Of a DNA stretch of 15,612 nucleotides, positions 7,335 through 15,612 are shown one piece after another. The notes below the pieces were generated by a model that was not told the origin of the DNA, searched no databases, and was given only the letters and a program-made list of their open reading frames with translations. Numbering within the stretch: position 1 is the first letter of the stretch; each line of letters begins with the position of its first letter. The stretch is from Pseudomonadota bacterium (lineage in GTDB: Bacteria > Pseudomonadota > Gammaproteobacteria > Burkholderiales > Burkholderiaceae): positions 1 to 15,612 of the forward strand of contig JAEZQX010000204.1 in NCBI GenBank assembly GCA_023441105.1, given 5' to 3'. Position numbers and translations under genes: made by a program.

Positions 7335-8050
7335 CCGATCCCTTGCAGGTCCTGGTCGACGGCGACACCCGGATCCTCACCCTCGACCGCCCGGAGAAGC
7401 TCAACGCCCTCGATGCCGGCACGGTGGACCGGCTGCTGGCCGAGGTCGAGCTGGCGAATGCCGCCGGCGCGCGCCTGCTGGTCTTTCGCGGCTCGGGCCG
7501 GAGCTTCTGCGCCGGCTTCGACCTGTCCGATCTCGACACGCAGAGCGATGGCGACCTCCTGCTGCGCTTCGTTCGCATCGAGATGCTCCTGCAGGCGATC
7601 GCCACGTCGCCGGCCCGTACCGTCGCGCTTGCCCACGGCAAGGTCTTCGGCGCAGGCGTCGACCTCGTCGCGGTCTGCAAGCACCGGGTCGCCGCCGCGG
7701 ATGCCGTCTTCAGGATGCCGGGACTGAAGTTCGGCCTGGTCCTGGGCACGCGACGCTTCGCCGACATCGTCGGGGCGGAAAGGGCACGAACACTGCTCGA
7801 GAACGTCGCGCCGTTCGACGCCGCCGAGGCCTGCCGCATGGGTTTCGTCCACCAGGTGGCGGAAAGGGACGGCTGGGACGGCATCGTCGCCGAGGCCGCG
7901 CGGATTGCTTCGATCCTGGAAGGCTCGGCCCGCGCCGGCCTCTACCAGGCGGTCTCCATGCTGCAACCGGACGCCGACCTGTCGAGCCTGGTGCGATCCG
8001 CCGCGCGGGCGGGCCTGAAGCAGCGACTGATGCGGTACGCGGCACGCTAG
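7331..8050 (+). CDS. Crotonase-fold (enoyl-CoA hydratase/isomerase-like) protein
   Basis: This 239-residue protein has the crotonase fold. LTLDRPEKLNALD (16-28) opens the domain, GSGRSFCAGFDLSDL (54-68) supplies the first oxyanion-hole and CoA-binding loop, and HGKVFGAGVDLVAVC (102-116) the second. In enoyl-CoA hydratases two Glu residues (E144 and E164 of the rat enzyme) activate water. By eye alignment these are D111 (GAGVDL) and G131 (MPGLKFGL), so classical hydration is doubtful. Crotonase-fold proteins with other residues act as isomerases, hydrolases, decarboxylases or ring-opening enzymes. The protein is also slightly short (about 260 is usual). It starts within the CaiB stop codon (ATGA), indicating translational coupling, and precedes the A/B pair by 36 nt. 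The exact reaction is unknown. Confidence 0.88.
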   Translation: MTDPLQVLVDGDTRILTLDRPEKLNALDAGTVDRLLAEVELANAAGARLLVFRGSGRSFCAGFDLSDLDTQSDGDLLLRFVRIEMLLQAIATSPARTVALAHGKVFGAGVDLVAVCKHRVAAADAVFRMPGLKFGLVLGTRRFADIVGAERARTLLENVAPFDAAEACRMGFVHQVAERDGWDGIVAEAARIASILEGSARAGLYQAVSMLQPDADLSSLVRSAARAGLKQRLMRYAAR

Positions 8051-8086
8051 CGCCAGGATTGTTCATTCACCTGCCAGGAGCCATCC

Positions 8087-8917
8087 ATGTCCTCAGGATT
8101 CGCCGGAACCGACAAGCAATTGCCCCTCGAAGCGCTGGTCGCGCTGGTGCCGGATGGCGCCTCGCTCGCGCTGGGCGGCAGCTTCCTTCACCGCGGACCG
8201 TTCGCCTTCGTCAGGGAGCTGATCCGTCAGCGCAAGAAGGGGCTCGAGATCATCAAGCAATCCCCGGGCTACGACATCGACATCCTGTGCCGCGCCGGCA
8301 TCGTCAGGAAGGTCCGTGCCGGGATCGTCGCCATGGAAGGCAACTTCGGACTTGCGCCCTTCTACCGGCGCGCCATCGAGCAGCAGCAGGTGAAGCTCGA
8401 GGAGCATGCCTGCGCAAGCCTCACGGCCGGACTGCGCGCGGCCGCCTTCGGCGTGCCGTTCCAGCCCTGCGGCGGCCTGCATGGCAGCGACATCGCGCAA
8501 CTCAACGGCTGGGTCGCGATCCCGGATCCCTACGGCAAGGGCGAGCCGGTCTTCGTCATTCCCGCCATCCAGCCTGACTTCGCGGTCATCCACGCCTCGG
8601 AGATCGACTCCCAGGGCAACGTGCGGATCGCCGGCACCTATCATTGGGACCGCATCATGACGCGGGCCGCGCGCAGCGTGCTGGTGGTGGCCGAGCGCCT
8701 GGTGGACAGCAGCGTCTTCCAGAAAGCGCCGGAGGCCACGGTTGTTCCCTACTTCATGGTCCAGGCCTTCTCGGTGGTGCCGGGTGGCGCCTGGCCGGGG
8801 TCGTGCTGGCCGGACTACGAGATCGATTACCCCGCCGTGGAGGCATACCTCGAAGCCGGGGATGATTCGCTGGCAGCGCATCTCGCCCAGGGTCCGGAAC
8901 AGGCGGTGAACGCATGA
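8087..8917 (+). CDS. Class I CoA-transferase-like protein, subunit A (GctA/IpdA-like)
   Basis: This 276-residue protein is the alpha subunit of a heteromeric class I CoA-transferase-fold enzyme, related to glutaconate CoA-transferase subunit A and the steroid-pathway protein IpdA. Visible family features are the early glycine-rich turn and helix ALGGSFLHRGPFAFVREL (28-45), the KLEEHACASLTAGLRAAA segment (103-120) followed by FGVPFQP, and ASEIDSQGNVRI near residue 170. E105/E106 lies in a region where IpdA is reported to use a Glu for catalysis; that correspondence is from memory and needs structural alignment. The ATG has AGGAG 6 nt upstream. The stop overlaps the B-subunit start (ATGA), fitting obligate heteromer production. 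See the B subunit for why hydrolysis rather than CoA transfer is suspected. Confidence 0.88.
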   Translation: MSSGFAGTDKQLPLEALVALVPDGASLALGGSFLHRGPFAFVRELIRQRKKGLEIIKQSPGYDIDILCRAGIVRKVRAGIVAMEGNFGLAPFYRRAIEQQQVKLEEHACASLTAGLRAAAFGVPFQPCGGLHGSDIAQLNGWVAIPDPYGKGEPVFVIPAIQPDFAVIHASEIDSQGNVRIAGTYHWDRIMTRAARSVLVVAERLVDSSVFQKAPEATVVPYFMVQAFSVVPGGAWPGSCWPDYEIDYPAVEAYLEAGDDSLAAHLAQGPEQAVNA

Positions 8918-9651
8918 TGGGCGACACCTGGTCGGGCTTCTCCTACATCGTCATCAACCTCGCCCGCTTCATCCGTCCGGACGAGATCACCTTCAGCGGC
9001 GTCAACTCGACGCTGCCGATGCTTGCCTGTCTCCTCGCGAAGAAGGCGTACGACGGGAATTTCGTCTACATCAACGTGGCCGGCGGGGTCGACCCGAAGC
9101 CGGGCCGCATCCCGTTGTCCAGCTCCGATCCGGTGCTCGCACAGGACTCGGCGTCGATCTTCGCCAACGAGGATTTCTACGATCTTTGCACGCGTGGCCG
9201 GATGGACCTCACCTTCCTCGGCGCGGCGCAGATCGACGGCGAAGGCAATGCGAACAATTCCGTCATCGGCGCGTGGGAACGTCCCAAGGTGCGCCTGCCC
9301 GGTGGCGGCGGCGGCGCCGTCATGCTGCCGACCGCCCGGCGAGCCTGCACCTGGCGCACCGAGCATTCGACGCGAACGCTGGTCGAGAAGCTGGACTTCC
9401 GCACCTCCTGGGGCGGATTCCACGGCGTGGTGACGCCCATCGCGGTGTTCGTGAAACGCGACGGCAGACTGGCCCTGGAATCGTTCCATCCCGGCTCGTC
9501 GCTCGAGGAAGTGCAGGGCCGCACCGGCTTCAGCTTCGATGCCAGCAGCGCCCATCCGACCGCGGAACCGACGGCGCGCGAGATGCAGGCGCTGCGCGAG
9601 CTCGATCCCGACGGGCAGTTCGAGCGCGATGCCCGGGTTCAGCTGCGTTGA
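8914..9651 (+). CDS. Class I CoA-transferase-like protein, subunit B (GctB/IpdB-like), catalytic Glu absent
   Basis: This 245-residue protein is the beta-subunit partner of the preceding gene. Family landmarks include SGVNSTLPMLACLLAKK (28-44), FLGAAQIDGEGNANN (101-115) and the glycine-rich loop LPGGGGGAVML (128-138). In glutaconate CoA-transferase the catalytic Glu lies in a V-E-S-G segment. The matching segment here is INVAGGVDPKP (53-63), placing A56 at the Glu position. Loss of this Glu is a feature of IpdAB-type enzymes, which hydrolyse a C-C bond in a cyclic acyl-CoA instead of transferring CoA. Complex formation with subunit A is expected in the cytoplasm. ATG 8914 overlaps the A stop; a second ATG follows immediately at 8917. 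The acyl-CoA substrate is unknown. Confidence 0.88.
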   Translation: MMGDTWSGFSYIVINLARFIRPDEITFSGVNSTLPMLACLLAKKAYDGNFVYINVAGGVDPKPGRIPLSSSDPVLAQDSASIFANEDFYDLCTRGRMDLTFLGAAQIDGEGNANNSVIGAWERPKVRLPGGGGGAVMLPTARRACTWRTEHSTRTLVEKLDFRTSWGGFHGVVTPIAVFVKRDGRLALESFHPGSSLEEVQGRTGFSFDASSAHPTAEPTAREMQALRELDPDGQFERDARVQLR

Positions 9652-9673
9652 ACATCCCCCGCGCACCACGCCC

Positions 9674-11203
9674 ATGAGCAGCGAAGCCGCGACCGTCGTC
9701 TCGCTGATGCGGCGCGCCTGGTGCGAGCCGGGCATTGCCGGGCGACCGGCCATCGTCAGCGGCAGCCGCCGACTGGACTACCCCGAGCTTGCCCAGCGGG
9801 TGGCTTCCCTGGCCGGCAGCCTGCGCGCGGCCGGCATCGGCCGGCAGGATCGGGTCGCACTCGCCATGGAGCGCTCCCCGGAGCTGGTCCTCGCCCTGTT
9901 GGCCGCGCTGGTGGCCGGCGCCTGCGTCTGCGTGCTGGAGCCGCGGCTCGGGCCAGCGGAGACCCGCCGCCGCTTCGCCATGACCCGCCTGAACCGGCTC
10001 GTCGTCGACGCCGCCAATGACGGCGATCCGGCGCTGGCGGACCTCCCCGAGGTCAGCAGGATCCGGTTCGAGCAGCTACCGGCCGGCGAGGCGTTCTGGA
10101 ACCTCGACATCGAGCCCGGCGATGCCGCGATGCTGCTCTTCACCTCGGGCAGCAGCGGAAAGCCGAAGGGCGTCCTGCAGTCGCACCGCGGGCTGGTCAC
10201 CAACGCGACCGGCGTGATCGCGCACACCGGCCTGCACCCGGCCGATCGCCTGCTGCACGTGATGCCGCTCCATCATACGAACGGCGTCAACAACCAGATC
10301 ATCGCTCCGCTGCTGGCAGGCGCCACGGTGATCCTGGCGGACCGCTTCAAGGCGGAGGAAATGCCGCGCCTGATGGAGATCCACCAGCCGACCATCATCA
10401 CCGGCGTTCCGACCATGTATTCGCGGCTGCTCGCCTGCGAGCTTTCCGAGCGCGCGCTCCGGTCGCTGCGCTTCGCCCGATGTGGCTCCGCGCCCATCAC
10501 CGAAGAGCTTCATCGCCGGGTGGAAGCGAAGATCGGCAGGCCGTTGATCGTCTCCTATGGCCTGTCCGAGGCCACCTGCACGTCGACGATGAACCCGCCC
10601 GCCGCGCGACGGGTCGGCTCTGTCGGCACCGTGCTTCCGGGACAGGAGATCCAGCTCAGGGCGCAGGACGGCACGATCATCGAAGCTGCGCGCCGGGAAG
10701 GCGAGATCTGCATCGCCGGGCCGAGCCTGATGCTCGGATACATCGACGAGCAGTCGGGCGGTCGACCGCGCTTCGACGGCGACGTCCTGCGCACGGGGGA
10801 TCTCGGCTGGTTCGACGAGGATGGCTACCTGTTCATCAGCGGCCGGATCAAGGAGGTGATCATCAGGGGTGGCGAGAACCTCTCCCCTGCGCTGATCGAA
10901 AGCGTCCTGGCGGCCGTGCCCGGCGTGCAGGCATGCTGCGTCATCGGCAAGCCGCACCCGGATCTCGGCGAAGTGCCACTCGCCTTCATCGTCCGGACGC
11001 CCGGCGCCAGCGGCGACCGGTTGGACGAGGAACAGCTGGGCGAAGCAGTTGCCCGGTCGCTTTCCCACAGCCACCGGCCGGCGGCCTACCGCTTCATCGA
11101 TGCCCTGCCCGAGAACACGGTGGGCAAGGTCGACCGCAAGGCGCTGGCCGCGCGCATCGCCCAGGAGCCTGCGCGGCAGAAGGACGGTGCCGCAGGCGCC
11201 TAG
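9674..11203 (+). CDS. AMP-forming acyl-CoA synthetase (ANL superfamily)
   Basis: This 509-residue ligase activates a carboxylic acid with ATP to an acyl-adenylate and then a CoA thioester. All core motifs are present: the P-loop LLFTSGSSGKPKG (154-166), YGLSEAT (295-301), RTGDLGWFDEDGYLFISGR (373-391) with the hinge before IKEVIIRGGENLSP, and the C-terminal NTVGKVDRKAL (481-491), where K485 is the expected catalytic Lys. The length is typical of medium-chain or aryl-CoA ligases. ATG 9674, 22 nt after the B-subunit stop, was chosen from the family N-terminus; no clear Shine-Dalgarno is visible. The open frame extends upstream into the B gene, but that part is not ligase-like. It is the last gene of the operon and ends 4 nt before the convergent phosphoribosyltransferase gene. 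Substrate specificity cannot be read by eye. Confidence 0.93.
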   Translation: MSSEAATVVSLMRRAWCEPGIAGRPAIVSGSRRLDYPELAQRVASLAGSLRAAGIGRQDRVALAMERSPELVLALLAALVAGACVCVLEPRLGPAETRRRFAMTRLNRLVVDAANDGDPALADLPEVSRIRFEQLPAGEAFWNLDIEPGDAAMLLFTSGSSGKPKGVLQSHRGLVTNATGVIAHTGLHPADRLLHVMPLHHTNGVNNQIIAPLLAGATVILADRFKAEEMPRLMEIHQPTIITGVPTMYSRLLACELSERALRSLRFARCGSAPITEELHRRVEAKIGRPLIVSYGLSEATCTSTMNPPAARRVGSVGTVLPGQEIQLRAQDGTIIEAARREGEICIAGPSLMLGYIDEQSGGRPRFDGDVLRTGDLGWFDEDGYLFISGRIKEVIIRGGENLSPALIESVLAAVPGVQACCVIGKPHPDLGEVPLAFIVRTPGASGDRLDEEQLGEAVARSLSHSHRPAAYRFIDALPENTVGKVDRKALAARIAQEPARQKDGAAGA

Positions 11204-11207
11204 TAGC

Positions 11208-11714
11208 CTAGGGCTGCGCCCTTCTCAGCGTCTCGATGTCGCAGCCCTCGTATGCTTCGAACGGCTGGTGGATCCAGGGGCTGGTCTCGAGGAACTGCGC
11301 GTAGTAGTCGGGCTTGATCACCGACACGCTCTTGTACCAGAGCACCGCGGTGCGGATCTCCGCGATCGACGGAAAACGCCGGCGCAACTCGGGGATCACC
11401 GCCTTGAGGGTCACCCCGGAGTCCACCAGGTCGTCGGCCAGCAGCACCCTGCCGTGGGTCACGTCCTCCGCGGCGCTGATCTGGTCGCCGATCTTGAGAT
11501 TGCCCTGGACTTGCCCGCCGGAGGCGCGGTAGGAGCTGGTGGTCATCACGCCGAGCGGCTTCTCGAAGATGCGCGACAGCGCGTCGCCGACCCGCAGGCC
11601 GCCGCGGGCCAGGCAGATGATGGCATCGAACTTCCACTCGGAGTCGTGGATGATCACGGCGAGCCGCTCGACCAGCCGGTTGTAGTCGTCCCAGGTGACG
11701 TGCAGGTCGTTCAT
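11208..11714 (-). CDS. Purine-type phosphoribosyltransferase
   Basis: This 168-residue protein is a type I phosphoribosyltransferase with the PRPP-binding motif VLLADDLVDSGVTL (90-103). It also has a CLARGGLRVGD loop (34-44) and a late IKPDYYAQ segment (133-140) like that which contacts the base in xanthine/hypoxanthine-guanine enzymes. It probably salvages a 6-oxopurine into its nucleotide. The gene starts 10 nt after the purA stop on the same strand, so it is the distal gene of a hisZ-purA operon and fits purine metabolism. Exact base preference (xanthine, guanine or hypoxanthine) is not certain. It faces the acyl-CoA ligase gene with only 4 nt between the stops, leaving no room for a separate terminator. 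Confidence 0.88.
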   Translation of the reverse strand: MNDLHVTWDDYNRLVERLAVIIHDSEWKFDAIICLARGGLRVGDALSRIFEKPLGVMTTSSYRASGGQVQGNLKIGDQISAAEDVTHGRVLLADDLVDSGVTLKAVIPELRRRFPSIAEIRTAVLWYKSVSVIKPDYYAQFLETSPWIHQPFEAYEGCDIETLRRAQP

Positions 11715-11724
11715 TGGCGCTCGC

Positions 11725-14266
<2,542 letters not shown>

Positions 14267-14275
14267 GACCCCAGT

Positions 14276-14296
14276 ATCCGCGTCCCTTCGGCGGAT
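14276..14296. other. Hairpin between the DUF2065 gene and hisZ
   Basis: ATCCGC (14276-14281) and GCGGAT (14291-14296) form a perfect 6-bp stem with a 9-nt loop, about 10 nt before the hisZ start on the - strand. No T-run follows, so it is not a standard terminator. It could modulate hisZ translation or be an RNA-processing site. This is speculative. Confidence 0.3.
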
Positions 14297-14315
14297 TCAA
14301 GCGGTTTCATGCTGC

Positions 14316-14507
14316 TCATCCCGCCGCCAGGACGAGCAGCAGGCCGAGCAGGATGGAACCGAGCCCGAGGAAGCGGATCTGGCCGTCCCGGAACCCGGCG
14401 ATGCGGCGCATCGTCTCGCGCCAGCCGGCGGGCGAGATCAGGGGCAGCAGCCCTTCGATGATCAGCACCATTCCCAGCGCAAGCAACAAGGACGAGCCTC
14501 CTGCCAT
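14316..14507 (-). CDS. DUF2065 family small membrane protein (YjeT-like)
   Basis: This 63-residue protein has two predicted membrane helices, about residues 5-25 (SLLLALGMVLIIEGLLPLIS) and 43-62 (RFLGLGSILLGLLLVLAA), joined by a short basic loop. It matches the DUF2065/YjeT family in size, in the EGLLP segment at the end of helix 1 and in the GW..T.. loop. In Escherichia coli the yjeT gene also lies between hflC and purA, so the position supports the call. ATG 14507 is preferred over the in-frame ATG 14543 because it gives the usual family length; a GGAGAGG lies somewhat far upstream. Function is unknown; a link to HflKC/FtsH is only suggested by position. Confidence 0.85.
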   Translation of the reverse strand: MAGGSSLLLALGMVLIIEGLLPLISPAGWRETMRRIAGFRDGQIRFLGLGSILLGLLLVLAAG

Positions 14508-14565
14508 GGCGTTGTCGCGGGCCTCTCCTGCCAGCGACGGCAATCCCTTGCCGGCCGCGCGACGG

Positions 14566-15447
14566 TCACTTGCCGGCGGCCTCCGGCGCGCCCCGGAAAT
14601 ACTTGAAGAATTCCGCCGACGGATCGAGCACCAGCAGGTCGCTGCGATTGTTGAAGGAATTGCGGTAGGCCTCGAGGCTGCGGTAGAAGGCGGCGAACTC
14701 CGGATTCTTGCCGAAGGCCTCGGCGTAGACGCGCGACGCCTTGGCGTCGCCGGCGCCGCGCTCCTGCTGCGCCGCGCTGTAGGCCTCGGCGATCATCACC
14801 TCGCGCTGCCGGTCGGCATCGGCGCGGATCTTCTCGCTGTCGGCGGTGCCGGTTGCACGCCGCTCGTTGGCCACCTGCTTGCGCTCGGACTGCATCCGGT
14901 CATAGACCCGCTCCGCCACCTCGGGGGCGAAGTCCACCCGCTTGAGGCGCACGTCGACGATCTCGACGCCGACCTTGATCAGCTCCGCCGCCACTTCGGC
15001 GGTCACCTTGGTCACCAGCGAATCGCGCTGCGTGGAGATGACCTGGGCCACCGTCATTCGGGCGATTTCGTTGTTCAGTGCCGAGCGCAGCTGCCGCGAG
15101 ATGCGATCCTGCGCCAGCAGCTCGCTGCCGCCCAGCGAGATGAAGAACAGGCGAGCGTCGGCGATGCGCCACTTCACGTACGAATCGACCTGGATGTTGA
15201 GCTTCTCGGCGGTGATGAAGCGGTCGATGTCGGCGCTGTCCAGCGTCAGCGTGCGGTTGTCGAAGTACTGCACGTTCTGGAACGGCGGCGGGAGCTTGAA
15301 GTACAGCCCGGGCTCGCGGATGACGCGCTTGATCTCGCCGAGGGCGAAGACGACCGCGGTCTGGCGCTGGTCGACCACGAAGAGCAGCGAGCCCGCGGCG
15401 GCGACGAGCGCCAGCACGATCAAGCCGAGAACGATCAAGCGATTCAT
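14566..15447 (-). CDS. hflC: HflC, SPFH/prohibitin-family modulator of FtsH protease
   Basis: This 293-residue membrane protein is HflC, which forms with HflK a large cage around the inner-membrane protease FtsH and modulates its activity. An N-terminal membrane helix (about 4-25) is followed by VDQRQTAVVFALGEIKRV (25-42), the start of the SPFH domain. The coiled-coil region, rich in Arg, Glu and Ala (about 190-240), contains SERKQVANERRATGTADSEK. The C-terminus has the usual FGKNPEFAAFYRSLEAYRNSF. ATG 15447 has GGAG 6 nt upstream. It lies 72 nt downstream of hflK, and its start overlaps the stop of a possible 15-codon reading frame. Length is normal. Confidence 0.97.
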   Translation of the reverse strand: MNRLIVLGLIVLALVAAAGSLLFVVDQRQTAVVFALGEIKRVIREPGLYFKLPPPFQNVQYFDNRTLTLDSADIDRFITAEKLNIQVDSYVKWRIADARLFFISLGGSELLAQDRISRQLRSALNNEIARMTVAQVISTQRDSLVTKVTAEVAAELIKVGVEIVDVRLKRVDFAPEVAERVYDRMQSERKQVANERRATGTADSEKIRADADRQREVMIAEAYSAAQQERGAGDAKASRVYAEAFGKNPEFAAFYRSLEAYRNSFNNRSDLLVLDPSAEFFKYFRGAPEAAGK

Positions 15448-15491
15448 CCGAGACTCCAGAGAGCGGCCTTCACTGCCGAGTCGATATCCAT
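15444..15491 (-). CDS. Possible 15-codon upstream ORF coupled to hflC
   Basis: An ATG at 15491 opens a frame of 15 codons (MDIDSAVKAALWSLG) whose TGA shares bases with the hflC ATG (ATGA). An AGGGA lies about 8 nt upstream. It fills most of the 72-nt gap between hflK and hflC and could couple hflC translation to upstream ribosomes. It might equally be chance, and no homologue is recognised. Confidence 0.25.
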   Translation of the reverse strand: MDIDSAVKAALWSLG

Positions 15492-15519
15492 CGTGTTGTC
15501 CCTGCCCGCCGGCGCGCCG

Positions 15520-15612
15520 TCAGCGGCCGGCATCGCGGTCGCGCGAGCGCAGGTTGCCGCGGGTGCTGGTTTCCGGCACCGCCGGCGCCGGCGGCGGCGC
15601 GAGCCCTTCGGG
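15520..15612 (-). CDS. hflK: HflK, C-terminal end only (cut by the window edge)
   Basis: The last 30 codons of a - strand gene run in from beyond the window. The peptide begins PEGLAPPPAPAVPE, ends RSRDRDAGR and stops with TGA at 15522-15520. The Pro/Ala-rich linker and charged Arg/Asp tail are typical of the variable C-terminus of HflK, and the position immediately upstream of hflC fixes the call. No domain is visible in this fragment. Confidence 0.85.
   Translation of the reverse strand, partial: PEGLAPPPAPAVPETSTRGNLRSRDRDAGR

Noticed and set aside
6883..8577. A 564-codon + strand frame spanning the end of the CaiB gene, the crotonase gene and the A subunit
   Set aside because: It crosses three well-supported genes in another frame and is Arg/Pro-rich without any motif. 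It is a GC-rich shadow frame.

Overview
This window looks like a chromosomal segment of a high-GC betaproteobacterium, most likely from the order Burkholderiales. The evidence is the hflK-hflC-DUF2065-hisZ-purA-phosphoribosyltransferase run, a short HisRS-like HisZ, a Bug-type (TctC) periplasmic binding protein, and dense GC-rich coding with long spurious antisense frames. No taxonomic marker such as rRNA is present, so this rests on synteny and gene families only.

Layout. (1) 1-127: a complete tRNA-Leu(CAG) with encoded CCA, on the + strand. (2) 393-2267: a + strand GH15 glucoamylase/trehalase-like enzyme, whose stop codon is interlocked with that of a convergent outer-membrane beta-barrel gene (2264-3058, -). 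(3) 3131-5977, - strand: an IclR-family regulator, a TauD/TfdA-type Fe(II)/2-oxoglutarate dioxygenase and a Bug-type solute-binding protein, transcribed in the order Bug, dioxygenase, IclR and possibly the barrel protein. (4) 5978-6155: a divergent regulatory region with inverted repeats. (5) 6156-11203, + strand: a tight catabolic operon encoding a CaiB/BaiF (class III) CoA-transferase, a crotonase-fold protein, the A and B subunits of a class I CoA-transferase-like enzyme, and an AMP-forming acyl-CoA ligase; two junctions are ATGA overlaps. (6) 11208-15612, - strand: a housekeeping block of purine phosphoribosyltransferase, purA, hisZ, a DUF2065 membrane protein, hflC and the 3' end of hflK.

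The most interesting part is 3131-11203, read as one divergently transcribed, IclR-controlled catabolic system for an unknown carboxylic acid. The binding protein would capture the substrate in the periplasm and the dioxygenase could oxidise it. The class III transferase and/or the ligase would make CoA thioesters, and the crotonase-like protein and the A/B pair would act on the acyl-CoA. The enzymes are not standard for their folds. The B subunit has Ala where CoA-transferases carry the catalytic Glu, as in the IpdAB type of ring-cleaving hydrolase. The crotonase-like protein has Asp and Gly at the two catalytic Glu positions of enoyl-CoA hydratases. The gene order crotonase, A, B plus a ligase resembles the echA20-ipdA-ipdB/fadD3 logic of steroid C/D-ring degradation, but no steroid-specific gene is visible. 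I infer a C-C hydrolase (retro-Claisen) pathway rather than simple CoA transfer.

The 11 kb between the tRNA and the housekeeping block looks like accessory DNA placed beside a tRNA gene. No integrase, att duplication, IS element or CRISPR array was seen.
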